Source of the DNA: Afipia clevelandensis ATCC 49720
GTDB lineage: Bacteria; Pseudomonadota; Alphaproteobacteria; Rhizobiales; Xanthobacteraceae
Direction: 5' to 3'
Assembly: GCF_000336555.1 (NCBI RefSeq)
Contig: NZ_KB375281.1
Location: forward strand, 3,978,583 to 4,042,582
DNA: 64,000 nt
Shown here: positions 46,632 to 59,773 of the stretch, piece by piece
Numbering within the stretch: position 1 is the stretch's first letter
Layout of the letters: the number at the start of each line of letters is the position of its first letter
Position numbers and translations under genes: made by a program
Notes under the pieces: model-generated
Told to the model about the DNA's origin: nothing
Database searches by the model: none
Seen by the model: the letters and a program-made list of their open reading frames with translations, nothing else

Positions 46632-47564
46632 ATGGATTCCCTGCTTCCGCACATGCGTCCCGAGCGCTCGTTTCAGGGCCTGATCCTGACCCTGCAGCGC
46701 TTTTGGGCTGACTACGGCTGCGTCATCCTGCAGCCCTACGACATGGAAGTCGGCGCGGGCACCTTCCATCCGGCGACGACATTGCGCGCGCTTGGCCCCA
46801 AGCGCTGGAATGCCGCTTATGTGCAGCCGTCGCGCCGACCTAAGGATGGCCGCTATGGCGAGAACCCGAACCGTCTGCAGCACTACTACCAGTTTCAGGT
46901 GATCCTGAAGCCGTCGCCGCCCGACATTCAGGACCTCTATCTGCAATCGCTGAAAGCCATTGGCGTGGACTCCGCGCTGCATGACATCCGCTTTGTCGAG
47001 GATGACTGGGAAAGCCCGACGCTGGGCGCGTGGGGACTCGGCTGGGAGTGCTGGTGCGACGGCATGGAAGTCTCGCAGTTCACCTACTTCCAGCAGGTGG
47101 CGGGCGTCGAATGCGCGCCGGTCGCTGGCGAACTGACCTACGGTCTCGAGCGGCTTGCGATGTATGTGCAGGGCGTCGATCGCGTTTACGACCTCAACTT
47201 CAACGGCCGCGACGGCGCCGACAAGGTGACCTATGGCGACGTGTTCCTGCAGGCCGAGCAGGAATACTCGCGGCACAACTTTGAACACTCAGACACCGCG
47301 ATGCTGTTCGAGCAGTTCAAGATGGCCGAAGGCGCGTGCAGGAAATATCTCGATGCGGGCTGGAAGGACGGCAAGCGCGAAGCGCATCTGATGGCGCTGC
47401 CCGCTTACGACCAGTGCATCAAGGCCAGCCATGTGTTCAATCTTCTCGATGCGCGCGGCGTGATTTCGGTCACCGAGCGGCAGAGCTACATCCTGCGCGT
47501 GCGCGAACTCGCCAAGGCCTGCGGCGAAGCGTGGGTACATACCGAAGCGGGAAGGGCGGAGTAA
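46632..47564 (+). CDS. glyQ: Glycyl-tRNA synthetase alpha subunit
   Basis: A 310-residue catalytic subunit of the alpha2-beta2 glycyl-tRNA synthetase. The N-terminal [18 protein letters not shown] and the motif-2-like [18 protein letters not shown] are diagnostic. It is followed after five bases by glyS, so the two subunits are co-transcribed. Confidence 0.97.
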   Translation: MDSLLPHMRPERSFQGLILTLQRFWADYGCVILQPYDMEVGAGTFHPATTLRALGPKRWNAAYVQPSRRPKDGRYGENPNRLQHYYQFQVILKPSPPDIQDLYLQSLKAIGVDSALHDIRFVEDDWESPTLGAWGLGWECWCDGMEVSQFTYFQQVAGVECAPVAGELTYGLERLAMYVQGVDRVYDLNFNGRDGADKVTYGDVFLQAEQEYSRHNFEHSDTAMLFEQFKMAEGACRKYLDAGWKDGKREAHLMALPAYDQCIKASHVFNLLDARGVISVTERQSYILRVRELAKACGEAWVHTEAGRAE

Positions 47565-47569
47565 CCACG

Positions 47570-49642
47570 ATGCCCGATCTTCTGCTTGAACTGTTCTCCG
47601 AAGAAATTCCCGCGCGCATGCAGCCGAAGGCGGCGGATGACCTGCGCAAGATGGTCACCGACAAGCTGGTCGCCGAAGGCCTCGTCTATGAAGGCGCGAA
47701 GGCGTTCGTCACGCCGCGCCGTCTCGCGCTCACCGTGCACGGCATTCCGCAGCGCCAGCCGGACCTCAAGCAGGAGCGCAAGGGTCCGAAGGTCGGCGCG
47801 CCGGACGCCGCCGTGCAGGGCTTCCTGAAAGCCGCCGGTTTGAAGTCGCTCGATGAGGCGAAGATCCAGCGCGACCCGAAGGGTGATTTTTACATCGCGC
47901 TGATGGAGAAGGCCGGGCGGTCGGCCATCGACGTGATCGCCGAAATCATCCCGCTCATCGTCCGCACTTTCCCGTGGCCGAAGCAGATGCGCTGGGGCGA
48001 ACGCTCCGCGCGAAACGGCGCGCTGACCTGGGTGCGCCCGCTGCATTCGATCATCGCGACCTTCGGCCCGGAAACCGAAGAGCCGGACGTCGTGAAGTTC
48101 GACATCGCCGGGATCGAGGCCGGGCAGACCACGCGCGGACATCGTTTCATGGCGCCCGCTGAATTCAGTGTGCGCCGCTTCGAGGATTATGTGTCGAAGC
48201 TGGAAGCCGCCAAGGTCGTGCTCGATCCCGAGCGCCGCAAGAACATCATTCTCGAGGACGCCAAGGAACTGGCCTTCGCCCAAGGCTTTGAACTGGTCGA
48301 GGATCAGGTGCTGCTCGATGAAGTGGCGGGCCTGGTCGAATGGCCGGTGGTGCTGATGGGCTCGTTCGATGAGAGTTTTCTCTCGATCCCCGGCGAAGTG
48401 ATCCGCGCCACCATCCGCAACAACCAGAAGTGCTTTGTGGTGCGCGACCCGAAGACGGGGAAGCTCGTCAACCGGTTCATTCTGACGGCGAATGTCGAAG
48501 CCTCTGATGGGGGCAAGGCGATTGTCGCGGGCAACGAGCGTGTGATCCGCGCGCGCCTTTCGGACGCGAAATTCTTCTACGAGGCTGACCTGAAGACCAA
48601 ACTCGAAGACCGGCTGCCGAAGTTCGCGCAGATCGTGTTCCACGAGAAGCTCGGCACGCAGGCCGAACGGATCGCGCGGATCGAGCGGCTCGCTGCTGAA
48701 CTTGCACCGCTGGTCGGCGCGGATGTGGCGAAGACCAAGCGTGCCGCGCAGCTTGCGAAGGCTGATCTGCTCACCGAAGTCGTCGGCGAATTTCCGGAAG
48801 TGCAGGGCCTGATGGGCCGCTATTACGCACTGGCGCAGCGCGAAGATGCGTCCGTCGCCGCAGCCATCGAAGATCATTACAAGCCGCAGGGACCTGCAGA
48901 CCGCGTACCGACCGATCCGGTCGCCATCGCGGTGGCGTTGGCGGACAAGCTCGATATTCTCACCGGCTTCTGGTCCATCGACGAAAAGCCGACCGGATCG
49001 AAAGACCCGTTTGCGCTGCGCCGCGCGGCGCTGGGGGTGATCCGTCTTGTCGGCGATAATGGCATTCGTTTGCCGCTGCTCGCCGCTTTCGCGAAAGCGG
49101 CGAAGCCACATGATGGCAAGGATCTCCTCGCCTTCTTCGCCGACCGTCTCAAAGTCCAGTTGCGCGATCAGGGCGCGCGTCACGATCTCGTTGACGCCGT
49201 GTTTGCACTCGGAGGTCAGGACGACCTGCTGATGGTCGTGCGTCGTGTCGAAGCGCTCGGAAAATTCCTCGACACCGATGACGGCAAGAACCTGCTTGCA
49301 GGCACCAAGCGCGCGTCCAACATTCTCTCCATCGAGGAGAAGAAGGACAAGCGCAGCTTCGACGGCGCGCCCGATGCGGCACTGTTCAAGGTCGATGAAG
49401 AAAAGGCGCTCGCCGCTGCGATTGCGCAGGTGAAGACCGAGGCGGGGGCTGCTGTCGCGAAGGAAGATTTCGCCAGCGCCATGAGCGCGATGGCCAAACT
49501 GCGTCCCGCGGTCGATGCCTTCTTCGACAAGGTGAAGGTCAACGACGAGGACAAGGCGGTGCGCGAAAATCGCCTCAAGCTCCTGAACGAAATCCGCGAA
49601 GCGACGCGCGCTGTGGCGGATTTCTCCAAGATTCAGGACTGA
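47570..49642 (+). CDS. glyS: Glycyl-tRNA synthetase beta subunit
   Basis: A 690-residue subunit needed for tRNA binding and activity with GlyQ. The N-terminus [18 protein letters not shown] and segments such as [21 protein letters not shown] are typical. The start is set at ATG 47570; earlier frame residues belong to shadow sequence over glyQ. Length matches the family. Confidence 0.97.
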   Translation: MPDLLLELFSEEIPARMQPKAADDLRKMVTDKLVAEGLVYEGAKAFVTPRRLALTVHGIPQRQPDLKQERKGPKVGAPDAAVQGFLKAAGLKSLDEAKIQRDPKGDFYIALMEKAGRSAIDVIAEIIPLIVRTFPWPKQMRWGERSARNGALTWVRPLHSIIATFGPETEEPDVVKFDIAGIEAGQTTRGHRFMAPAEFSVRRFEDYVSKLEAAKVVLDPERRKNIILEDAKELAFAQGFELVEDQVLLDEVAGLVEWPVVLMGSFDESFLSIPGEVIRATIRNNQKCFVVRDPKTGKLVNRFILTANVEASDGGKAIVAGNERVIRARLSDAKFFYEADLKTKLEDRLPKFAQIVFHEKLGTQAERIARIERLAAELAPLVGADVAKTKRAAQLAKADLLTEVVGEFPEVQGLMGRYYALAQREDASVAAAIEDHYKPQGPADRVPTDPVAIAVALADKLDILTGFWSIDEKPTGSKDPFALRRAALGVIRLVGDNGIRLPLLAAFAKAAKPHDGKDLLAFFADRLKVQLRDQGARHDLVDAVFALGGQDDLLMVVRRVEALGKFLDTDDGKNLLAGTKRASNILSIEEKKDKRSFDGAPDAALFKVDEEKALAAAIAQVKTEAGAAVAKEDFASAMSAMAKLRPAVDAFFDKVKVNDEDKAVRENRLKLLNEIREATRAVADFSKIQD

Positions 49643-49662
49643 ACAAAGGATATCGGGATCTG

Positions 49663-49783
49663 GTCGTCCCGGCGAAGGCCGGGACCCATAATCGCCCGCC
49701 GTTCTGTTCGGCGAGGAACGGGGATGCTTCCCTTAACAAGCACTTCGACAGGGAGTCTGGGTCCCGGCCTTCGCCGGGACGAC
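49663..49783. repeat. Dispersed hairpin repeat, family B (copy 3)
   Basis: The same ends as the copy at 14468, here GTCGTCCCGGCGAAGGCC and GGCCTTCGCCGGGACGAC. It lies just after glyS. Confidence 0.85.
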
Positions 49784-49811
49784 ACCATCTGTGTAAGCAA
49801 GTCGGTGCATT

Positions 49812-49845
49812 AAAAAAGCCCCGCACGGCGATCCGTGCGGGGCTG
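49812..49845 (-). terminator. Rho-independent terminator of the DUF1236 gene
   Basis: AGCCCCGCACGG (49817-49828) pairs with CCGTGCGGGGCT (49833-49844). On the minus strand the stem is followed by a T run (49817-49812). It closes the transcript of the gene at 49907-50269. Confidence 0.85.
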
Positions 49846-49906
49846 TTGCGTTTGCGCAAGGCGGCGGGGGAGAACCGTCCAGCGCAAACGAAACTGGCCG
49901 TTCGCG

Positions 49907-50269
49907 CTAGTCGATCACCTGCATGATGCGGCGTGTGCGCGGCTCGACCAGGATCGGCCGGTCGTTGACCACGGTGTAGCGATAGCTGGTCGCGCCATAC
50001 TGCTGCGGCACGTCGTAATAGGTCACGCCGTTTTCCGGCAGCACCGTGCCGACACGCACCGGCGCGTCGATGGTGTAGGACGGCACGCGCTCTTCCACGA
50101 TGTATTGGCGGAAGCGCGGACGCTCATCCTCCGCGATGATTCCGATACCGGGGCCTGCGAGGCCGGTGGTCACGCTTTCCTCGACGATGATGCGCTGCTG
50201 CGCCTGGGCCGCCAGCGGCATCGCCGTCGCGGTGGCCAGCAGCGCCGCGGCAAGAAGGGGATTACGCAT
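49907..50269 (-). CDS. DUF1236-type secreted protein
   Basis: A 120-residue protein with a signal peptide (MRNPLLAAALLATATAMPLAAQA) and a mature part ending PRTRRIMQVID. The repeated YTV/YTID-like turns fit DUF1236, small periplasmic proteins of unknown function found in Rhizobiales. GGAG lies seven bases before the ATG. A T-run terminator lies just downstream, so it is a single-gene unit. Confidence 0.85.
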   Translation of the reverse strand: MRNPLLAAALLATATAMPLAAQAQQRIIVEESVTTGLAGPGIGIIAEDERPRFRQYIVEERVPSYTIDAPVRVGTVLPENGVTYYDVPQQYGATSYRYTVVNDRPILVEPRTRRIMQVID

Positions 50270-50450
50270 GGTTGTCTCCTCGATTGAAAGAGCCGGATTG
50301 CGCTCGCGCCATCGCGGCCGAAACCGGCAGGCGCCGATCAACAGCGGTGACAATGGCGGCGGCTGATCATCGTTCCTGCGTGATTGTGATCTCACCGGGG
50401 TCTTTTCGTGGAATGCTTGATGCGGTAGCGGCAGAACTTTGAAGCGTCAT

Positions 50451-50476
50451 GGAACTCACCGCCGGTTTACGCCGTT
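50451..50476 (+). promoter_or_regulatory. EcfG-like (general stress) promoter
   Basis: GGAAC (50451-50455), 17 bases, then CGTT (50473-50476). This matches the alphaproteobacterial EcfG consensus GGAAC-N16/17-CGTT. It lies about 90 bases upstream of the DUF3096 start, in an otherwise gene-free gap (50270-50564). Confidence 0.75.
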
Positions 50477-50564
50477 GGATGTTCCAACGCGCAGCGGAGA
50501 GATAGATTCCTTTCGATTCGCAATCGTGCGCGTCCAGTCATCGCTTCAATGCCGGGGAGGCCCC

Positions 50565-50708
50565 ATGTCCATCAGCATCGCCCACATCCAGCCGATCGTC
50601 GCGCTCATCGCCGGCGTGCTCATTCTCATCATGCCGCGGCTGCTGAACTTCATCGTGGCGATCTATCTGATCCTCGTCGGCATTCTCGGCCTCGGGATTA
50701 TTAAGTAA
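50565..50708 (+). CDS. DUF3096 membrane protein (47 aa)
   Basis: A 47-residue, very hydrophobic protein with two membrane segments (about 5-24 and 26-44); the sequence PRLLNFIVAIYLILVGILGLG fits DUF3096. An AGG-rich site (GGGGAGG) lies seven bases before the ATG. The function is unknown; the EcfG-like promoter upstream points to a role in general stress. Confidence 0.85.
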   Translation: MSISIAHIQPIVALIAGVLILIMPRLLNFIVAIYLILVGILGLGIIK

Positions 50709-50720
50709 CGGAATATTTCG

Positions 50721-50807
50721 GATTGTTACGGGGATAATCACGAATCCGGGGATTTTGCCCATTCCTGTAACAATCTGAAACCGTTCGTGATCGAAAACGT
50801 GATTATC
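50721..50807. promoter_or_regulatory. Interleaved inverted repeats (possible pseudoknot or operator) before ppdK
   Basis: A is GATTGTTAC (50721-50729) and A' is GTAACAATC (50767-50775). B is GATAATCACG (50733-50742) and B' is CGTGATTATC (50798-50807). The order A-B-A'-B' can form an H-type pseudoknot in RNA, or be two long-range operators. It fills the gap between the DUF3096 gene and ppdK. No T run follows, so it is not a simple terminator. Confidence 0.6.
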
Positions 50808-50886
50808 GGCCGGACGCCGCTTGCGCGCGGCCGGGCGGCCGTGGTGTAACGCCGCTGCCGTTTCACTCATGCAGCGTCTGGAAGCC

Positions 50887-53748
<2,862 letters not shown>

Positions 53749-53782
53749 GCTGGTTGGTGCATGTCCATCGCATTATAACGGT

Positions 53783-53909
53783 GTCGTCCCCGCGCAGGCG
53801 GGGACCCGTACACCTTGGGCCATCAATCTTACGCGCGATGTTCGTGTCGCTCTTTCTTTGACCACCATAATGTTCGATGGTTATGGGTCCCCGCCTGCGC
53901 GGGGACGAC
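53783..53909. repeat. Dispersed hairpin repeat, family B (copy 4)
   Basis: End hairpins GTCGTCCCCGCGCAGGCGGGG and the reverse CCCCGCCTGCGCGGGGACGAC. It follows ppdK. Confidence 0.85.
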
Positions 53910-54187
53910 ATCGGAAATGTTGCGCCATCCCGTCGAGAACGTGGAACCGCGTCTGTTTTACATTCACCGCTTTTGTTGACGCGATGTTTACTACCTTGCT
54001 GGACGCCCTGTTTACCAAGGCTTTCGATGTGATCGCGCGATTGTCCGCTGGTCCTTGCGTGTGGCGCGGCGGACGCGGCGATTAACCCCGCGGCAACTTT
54101 AATTCGATACCAACGAAATTGATCGGATTGTACCGAATGTGCCGTCCGGTTGCGTGTGTATAAGCGTTCGTTGCGTGAGCGTATCCG
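53910..54187. other. Gap upstream of the SleB-type gene
   Basis: No gene is seen. TTAACC occurs at 54083 and TTTAATT at 54098, a CtrA-like pairing of TTAA words, but their spacing is about 14 bases, not the 7 of a full CtrA box. No clear -35/-10 was found. Confidence 0.4.
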
Positions 54188-55636
54188 ATGTCTGTGTTGC
54201 GTAACGGGTCGAAGGGCGCGCGGTTCGCGCCCTTCGGCTTTCTTCTCTGTCTGTTGACAGTGGCGCCGACCGAAATCGGCTACCAGGATCTCGCGTCGCT
54301 GCTGGCGCGTCAGCCTGGCGTCGCCGAGCGCTGGCAGGAATACATGTTCGCCTCCTCGCGCCGCATGCTGCAGGTGGCCTCGTTCAATCTGCCCCGGCCG
54401 ATCGGCACGCAAACCCGCGACACTCCAACCTATCGGCTGGCCAGTCTCGACAGCGCGGGCGTGGACGTCACCGGCTCGCTTGGCCGCGATCCGCTCGGGC
54501 CGGTTCTGCGCCCCTGGAAGAAATCCGATTTTCCGAAAGTCGTGCGCTCGTCGAAGAGCGACCGCCTTCCGCTTTACACACCGGAGGTCGCAGCGCCCGC
54601 GGCTGCGCCGCAAAGCCCGGAGCCAAACCAGCCGAACTCCAACGCCTCGGTCCGCGGCGCAAAGACGGCGGACGCCGCGCCGGTCAGTGCCGCGCCGCTC
54701 GATGCCGAACTCGAAGCCGCGCTGAATGCGCCGCGCCTGCCGCAGTATGAACCGTCGGTCTCGCTGCAGGATATTCCGGCCGATCATCCGCTGAACGCCA
54801 AACCTCCGGTCGCGCATAACGACAGCGCTGCGGAGACCGCGCCGGATCGCGACGGCTTCTCGTTCCAGACCGCGACACTCTATTTCGGAAATTCATCGCT
54901 CGGCGTCTCAAGCGGCGCGCTTGAGCGCTGGCAGCCGGGCGAAGAGCCGGTCATCGTCATGCCCGGTCTTGATCCCGACATGAAGATGCCGGCCGCGGCG
55001 CGGCCTTCGGATGAATCGTCGCTTCCGTCAGCCGGCGGTGAGAGCGTCGCCAGCAAGGGTGAAGTCACCGGCGAGAGCCAGCGTCCGCGCACCCCGGCGG
55101 AGCGTCTCGGCCTCGATGCCAAGACCCGCGCCAAGTCCGAAAAGTGCCTGACCGACGCGATCTACTTCGAGGCGCGTGGCGAAGCGGTGCGCGGGCAGAT
55201 CGCGGTGGCGCAGGTGGTGCTGAACCGCGCCTTCTCCGGCTACTATCCGACCACGGTGTGCGGCGTGGTCTATCAGAATTCGCACCGTCATCTGTCCTGC
55301 CAGTTCACCTTCGCCTGCGACGGCATTCGCGATGTGGTGAAGGAGCCGGACATGTGGGAGCGCGCGAAGAAGATCGCCAAGGAATCCCTCGACGGCCGCC
55401 TGTGGCTGCCGGAAGTCGGCAAGTCCACGCACTACCATGCCTACTGGGTACGGCCGTCATGGGTGAACGAGATGAAGAAGATGTACAAATACGGCGTACA
55501 TACCTTCTATCGTCCGCGCGCCTGGGGCGATGGCAAGGACGCGCCGACCTGGGGGTCGCCCGAAGAGACGGCCAAGATTTCCGCCAAGCTCGCCGAAGCA
55601 GCCAAGAGTTCGGCTGAGATGTCGGGCGGGAAGTAG
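54188..55636 (+). CDS. Cell-wall hydrolase with SleB-type domain
   Basis: A 482-residue protein. A hydrophobic N-terminal segment (about 14-29) suggests membrane anchoring or export. A low-complexity Pro/Ala-rich middle (about 135-300) precedes a C-terminal domain from about residue 315 with AIYFEARGEAVRGQIAVAQV and NRAFSGYYPTTVCGVVY, hallmarks of the SleB/Hydrolase_2 fold. The first Glu is probably catalytic. It presumably cuts peptidoglycan. The ATG at 54188 is used. Confidence 0.9.
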   Translation: MSVLRNGSKGARFAPFGFLLCLLTVAPTEIGYQDLASLLARQPGVAERWQEYMFASSRRMLQVASFNLPRPIGTQTRDTPTYRLASLDSAGVDVTGSLGRDPLGPVLRPWKKSDFPKVVRSSKSDRLPLYTPEVAAPAAAPQSPEPNQPNSNASVRGAKTADAAPVSAAPLDAELEAALNAPRLPQYEPSVSLQDIPADHPLNAKPPVAHNDSAAETAPDRDGFSFQTATLYFGNSSLGVSSGALERWQPGEEPVIVMPGLDPDMKMPAAARPSDESSLPSAGGESVASKGEVTGESQRPRTPAERLGLDAKTRAKSEKCLTDAIYFEARGEAVRGQIAVAQVVLNRAFSGYYPTTVCGVVYQNSHRHLSCQFTFACDGIRDVVKEPDMWERAKKIAKESLDGRLWLPEVGKSTHYHAYWVRPSWVNEMKKMYKYGVHTFYRPRAWGDGKDAPTWGSPEETAKISAKLAEAAKSSAEMSGGK

Positions 55637-55691
55637 TCGCTAGCGAATCGACGCCTGCGTTTATCCCTCCCCACAAGGGGGAGGGATGCCA

Positions 55692-56585
55692 TCACGCATC
55701 AATATCCAGCGCGACATCGAAATTCGGCGCGGAATGCGTCAGCGCCCCCGCCGACACATAATCCACGCCGGTTTTCGCGATTTCACCAATCGACGCCAGC
55801 GTCACGCCGCCGGAGACTTCCAGCACCACGCGGCCATTGGTAATGGCGACCGCCTCGCGCAGCGTCGGAATGTCCATGTTGTCGAGCATCACCACATCGG
55901 CAAGGCCGGTCGCCAGCACTTCGCGCAACTGATCCAGCGTATCAACCTCGATCTCGATCTTGACCAGATGACCGACATGCGCCCGCGCCCGTTCCAGCAC
56001 GGGCTTGACACCGCCTGCGACCGCAATGTGGTTGTCCTTGATCAGGATCACGTCGTCGAGGCCGAAGCGGTGATTGAAACCACCGCCGCAGCGCACGGCA
56101 TATTTTTCCAGTGCGCGCAGGCCCGGCGTGGTCTTGCGGGTGTCGCAGACGCGCATCTTCGTCACGCCCGCATGGCGGATGTAGTCCGAAGTCAGGGTCG
56201 CGATGCCGGACATGCGCCCCACAAAGTTCAGCGCAGTGCGCTCGCCCGCCAGCACCGCGCGGGCAGGGCCGGAGATGGTGAGCACATGCACACCCTTGGC
56301 CACGGCGTTGCCGTCGCGCACATGGGCCTGAATGTTGATGTCGGGCGACAGGCGCTGCAACACCGCCACCGCCAGCGGCAGTCCGGCGATCACGCCCGCC
56401 TGCCGGGCGACAAGAACCGCATGCGCATGCGCCGCCGGAGGAATCGTGGCCGTCGATGTGACGTCACCGGCGCGGCCAAGGTCCTCGGCCAATGCGCGCG
56501 TCACCGCCTCGTCGATGGCGAGCGGCGAGAGAAAGGCATCCGGATGCATGAGGGTCGCGGGGTTGAGAACATCGCTGATGCTCAT
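55692..56585 (-). CDS. nadC: Nicotinate-nucleotide pyrophosphorylase (quinolinate PRTase)
   Basis: A 297-residue enzyme making nicotinate mononucleotide from quinolinate and PRPP. The segment [20 protein letters not shown] and the later [14 protein letters not shown] are diagnostic. The start follows nadB after two bases, so the two are coupled. It is the last of three nad genes transcribed leftward. Confidence 0.96.
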   Translation of the reverse strand: MSISDVLNPATLMHPDAFLSPLAIDEAVTRALAEDLGRAGDVTSTATIPPAAHAHAVLVARQAGVIAGLPLAVAVLQRLSPDINIQAHVRDGNAVAKGVHVLTISGPARAVLAGERTALNFVGRMSGIATLTSDYIRHAGVTKMRVCDTRKTTPGLRALEKYAVRCGGGFNHRFGLDDVILIKDNHIAVAGGVKPVLERARAHVGHLVKIEIEVDTLDQLREVLATGLADVVMLDNMDIPTLREAVAITNGRVVLEVSGGVTLASIGEIAKTGVDYVSAGALTHSAPNFDVALDIDA

Positions 56586-56587
56586 GG

Positions 56588-58192
56588 TCAGGCTCCTGCC
56601 GAATGACGTTTGAGAGATGGAGTGTCCACCAGCGATGCGGCGATATTGCGCACGTCATCGAGGGTGGTCATGGTGCGGCGCCGCTGCGCGGGGTCTTCCG
56701 CCGGACAGTCCGAACGGAAATGCGCGCCGCGGCTTTCCCGCCGCGCCCATGCCGACGCGGCGACAATCAGCGCCGTGGTCGCCATGTTGCGCAGGGCGAT
56801 GTTGCCCGTGGTCTGCTCGATGACCGCGAAGGTACGGATTGCCTCCGCAAGGCCTTCGCCATCGCGGATCACGCCGACATAGGAACCCATCATCGCGCGC
56901 AGATTGGTCTCGCGCAGCGGTGGCATTGCGGCATTGGGGCGAGTTTGCAGCGATGTAGCGGCAGAAGCGCACATGATCGTCTGCCCGTTAATATCGTCGG
57001 CAATCCGCGCGGCATAGACCACGGCTTCCAGCAGCGAGTTGGACGCGAGGCGGTTGGCGCCATGCGCGCCGGTGGATGAGACTTCGCCACCGGCCCACAA
57101 GCCTTTCAGCGATGTGCGGCCGTGGCGATCTACGGCAATGCCGCCCATGTGATAGTGCGCGGCGGGCGCAACCGGAATCGGTTGCTTCGCAGGATCAATG
57201 CCTGCCGCGATGCAGCTTGCATACACCGTCGGGAATTTTGCCGCGAAGTTTGCGCCGAGCGCCTTCGTCGCATCGAGAAATGCGCCGCGCCCCGACGCGA
57301 CTTCGGCGAACACGCCGCGCGCGACGATGTCGCGCGGGGCAAGTTCGGCCAGCGGATCGTGCGCCAGCATGAAGCGCTCGCCCTTGCCGTTGATCAGGAT
57401 CGCGCCTTCGCCGCGCAGCGCCTCGGTCGCCAGCGGCGCGGGATCGCGTCCGACATTGAGCGCGGTGGGATGAAACTGCACAAACTCGGGATCGGCGATG
57501 ATCGCGCCCGCGCGCGCCGCGAGGGCAAGGCCGATGCCGCTGGCCTCCGCCGGATTGGTCGTCACCGCATAGAGATGCCCGATGCCGCCGGTGGCAAGAA
57601 CAATGGCGCGCGACGGGATGACGACCGGTGCGGCCGCGGGGTCATCGGCCTTGCGCAGCTGCAGGCAGGTGACGGCATCGCCTTCGGTGAGCAATGCTTC
57701 GGCGGCATAGCCTTCGATGACGCGGATCGAGGGTGTGTTGCGCACCGCTGCGACCAGCGCGGCGATGATGGCCTTGCCCGCCATATCGCCCTGTACATGG
57801 ACAATGCGCCGGGCGGAATGCGCCGCTTCGCGCCCGACGGCGAGCTTGCCTTCGAGATCGCGGTCGAACGGCACGCCATAGTGCAGAAGATCGCGGATGC
57901 GCGCGGGGGCTTCACGCGCGAGGCCGAGCGCGACGTCGTCATCCACGATGCCGCCGCCCACGGCGATGGTATCGGCTGCATGGGCCTCGGGTGTATCGCC
58001 TTCGCCGACCGCGGCCGCGATGCCGCCCTGTGCCCATGCACTCGATGCGCCTTCGCCGAGCGGGGCGGCGGAAATCACCGTAACGGGGCGGGGCGCGAGT
58101 TTGAGCGCGCAGAACAGGCCCGCAAGTCCGCCGCCAACGATGAGGATGTCGGAGGGGGCGGCAGAGAGTTCATGGAGAAGTGATTTCGTCAT
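56588..58192 (-). CDS. nadB: [10 protein letters not shown] oxidase
   Basis: A 534-residue FAD enzyme turning aspartate into iminoaspartate for quinolinate synthesis. The N-terminal FAD motif [14 protein letters not shown] and the segment [20 protein letters not shown] are typical. Its start is separated from nadA by a family C hairpin repeat and about 163 bases, unlike the tight join to nadC. Confidence 0.96.
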   Translation of the reverse strand: MTKSLLHELSAAPSDILIVGGGLAGLFCALKLAPRPVTVISAAPLGEGASSAWAQGGIAAAVGEGDTPEAHAADTIAVGGGIVDDDVALGLAREAPARIRDLLHYGVPFDRDLEGKLAVGREAAHSARRIVHVQGDMAGKAIIAALVAAVRNTPSIRVIEGYAAEALLTEGDAVTCLQLRKADDPAAAPVVIPSRAIVLATGGIGHLYAVTTNPAEASGIGLALAARAGAIIADPEFVQFHPTALNVGRDPAPLATEALRGEGAILINGKGERFMLAHDPLAELAPRDIVARGVFAEVASGRGAFLDATKALGANFAAKFPTVYASCIAAGIDPAKQPIPVAPAAHYHMGGIAVDRHGRTSLKGLWAGGEVSSTGAHGANRLASNSLLEAVVYAARIADDINGQTIMCASAATSLQTRPNAAMPPLRETNLRAMMGSYVGVIRDGEGLAEAIRTFAVIEQTTGNIALRNMATTALIVAASAWARRESRGAHFRSDCPAEDPAQRRRTMTTLDDVRNIAASLVDTPSLKRHSAGA

Positions 58193-58219
58193 GCTGCTCT
58201 ACCTGCTTGCACGATGGGC

Positions 58220-58335
58220 TCCCTCTCCCCGGCGGGGAGAGGGTTGGGGTGAGGGGGGTCCATGAGTAAACATGAGCACCGAACCCCCTCACCCGTCACG
58301 CTGCGCGTGCCGACCTCTCCCCCGAGGGGAGAGGT
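58220..58335. repeat. Dispersed hairpin repeat, family C (copy 3), inside the nad operon
   Basis: Begins CCCTCTCCCCGGCGGGGAGAGGG and ends CCTCTCCCCCGAGGGGAGAGG (both are hairpins by themselves), with GGTGAGGGGG and CCCCCTCACCC inside. It separates nadA from nadB. Confidence 0.8.
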
Positions 58336-58355
58336 GAAAGAAGCGCGGCGCCCGC

Positions 58356-59468
58356 TCAATTCTTCAGATTGATCATCCGCTCCACCGAGCGGCGCGCATT
58401 GCCGATGATCGCCGGATCGACCGTGACCTCCTCACGCATATAGAGGAGGCTGTCGAGAATCTTCGGCAGCGTGATGCGCTTCATGTGCGGGCAGAGGTTG
58501 CACGGCTTGACGAACTCGACATGCGGCAGTTCGGCCTGCACGTTGTCCGCCATCGAGCATTCGGTGACCATGACAATGCGCTTCGGCTGATGCTTACGCA
58601 CCCAGTCGATCATGTGCGCAGTCGAGCCGGTGAAATCGGCTTCCGCGATCACATCCGGCGGGCATTCCGGATGCGCGATGATTTGCACCGACGGGTCGGC
58701 CTCACGATAGGTGCGCAACTCGTCGCCGGTGAAGCGCTCGTGCACTTCGCACGCACCCTTCCAGGCGATGATCTTCACACTGGTTTTCGAGGCGACATAT
58801 TTCGCCAGATATTGATCCGGCAACATGATGACCGTGTCGGCGCCCAGGCTCTCCACCACCTGCACGGCGTTGGACGATGTGCAGCAGATATCGACCTCCG
58901 CCTTCACGTCTGCCGAGGTGTTGACATAGGCGACCACCGGCACGCCGGGAAATTTCTCGCGCAGCAGGCGCACATCCGCACCGGTGATCGCGGAGGCCAG
59001 CGAACAGCCGGCGCGCGAATCCGGGATCAGCACGGTCTTGTCCGGGTTCAATATCTTCGAGGTCTCGGCCATGAAGTGCACGCCGCACTGGACGATGACC
59101 TGTTGCTTCACTTTCGTTGCCTCGCGCGCGAGCTGCAGCGAGTCGCCGCCGATGTCGGCCACGCAGTGGAAAATCTCCGGCGTCTGGTAGTTGTGCGCGA
59201 GGATGACGGCGTCGCGTTCCTGCTTCAGGTCGTTGATCGCCTTCACATAGGGCGCCATGAACGGCCATTCGATCTCGGGAATGACGTTCTTCACCTTCGC
59301 ATACAGATGCGCGGTGGCGCGCTCGACCTCGGGCGTCCATTCCAGCGACGGCATCGGCAAGGCCCGGGCGCGGTCCGCGCCGGTGACGCGAGCGCGGATA
59401 AGACCCTCGGCGGGGCGGTGAACGGGGTTCCCGAAATCGTCGGGACCGTAAATTCCGGTGATGGGCAT
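58356..59468 (-). CDS. nadA: Quinolinate synthase
   Basis: A 370-residue [4Fe-4S] enzyme joining iminoaspartate and dihydroxyacetone phosphate. Cluster cysteines are in [19 protein letters not shown] and [18 protein letters not shown] is also typical. It is the first gene of nadA-nadB-nadC. A palindrome of NadQ type lies 18 bases upstream, so NAD synthesis here is probably NadQ-controlled. Confidence 0.96.
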   Translation of the reverse strand: MPITGIYGPDDFGNPVHRPAEGLIRARVTGADRARALPMPSLEWTPEVERATAHLYAKVKNVIPEIEWPFMAPYVKAINDLKQERDAVILAHNYQTPEIFHCVADIGGDSLQLAREATKVKQQVIVQCGVHFMAETSKILNPDKTVLIPDSRAGCSLASAITGADVRLLREKFPGVPVVAYVNTSADVKAEVDICCTSSNAVQVVESLGADTVIMLPDQYLAKYVASKTSVKIIAWKGACEVHERFTGDELRTYREADPSVQIIAHPECPPDVIAEADFTGSTAHMIDWVRKHQPKRIVMVTECSMADNVQAELPHVEFVKPCNLCPHMKRITLPKILDSLLYMREEVTVDPAIIGNARRSVERMINLKN

Positions 59469-59486
59469 AAGCGCCTCCTAAGCCGC

Positions 59487-59509
59487 TATATGCTCAATCT
59501 GAGCATATA
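59487..59509. promoter_or_regulatory. NadQ-like operator of nadABC
   Basis: TATATGCTCA (59487-59496), three bases, then TGAGCATATA (59500-59509), a perfect ten-base inverted repeat. The sequence fits the ATATGCTC-like half-site I associate with NadQ regulation of nad genes in Rhizobiales. It lies 18 bases before the nadA start. Confidence 0.8.
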
Positions 59510-59584
59510 TAGGTTCTGAGAAATCCGGCCTTTTGGGCCGGCGTTCCAAACTCGGGTTTCCTCTGCTCGACAGGGTATCCTAAT

Positions 59585-59603
59585 TATACTCAAATCGAGC
59601 AAA
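59585..59603. promoter_or_regulatory. Degenerate second NadQ-like site
   Basis: CTC-N5-GAG at 59589-59599, flanked by TATA and CAAAA, aligns with the main operator (CTC-N5-GAG), but the left arm is incomplete. Centres are about 96 bases apart. The rest of the 59510-59773 gap holds only a small CCGGCC-TTTTG-GGCCGG hairpin near 59525. Confidence 0.35.
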
Positions 59604-59773
59604 ACAAATATAGCACCTCGATCCCAGCCTCGCCAGAGCCGTTTTGGAAAATTCCCGCATAGCGGAAATGCATCGCCTCCAACGGAGGAGAGCCGGAGAG
59701 GGCTTGGCAAAGCCAACCGGAGCGGCCAATCAGGGGGCCGGATTTTCAACGCACAAGAAAAGGGAGAGTGGGT

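Noticed and set aside
47336..47569. N-terminal extension of GlyS
   Set aside because: The extra 78 residues come from a shadow frame inside glyQ; GlyS normally starts [12 protein letters not shown].
54083..54110. CtrA box upstream of the SleB-type gene
   Set aside because: Two TTAA words are present but about 14 bases apart instead of 7, so the match is not good enough.
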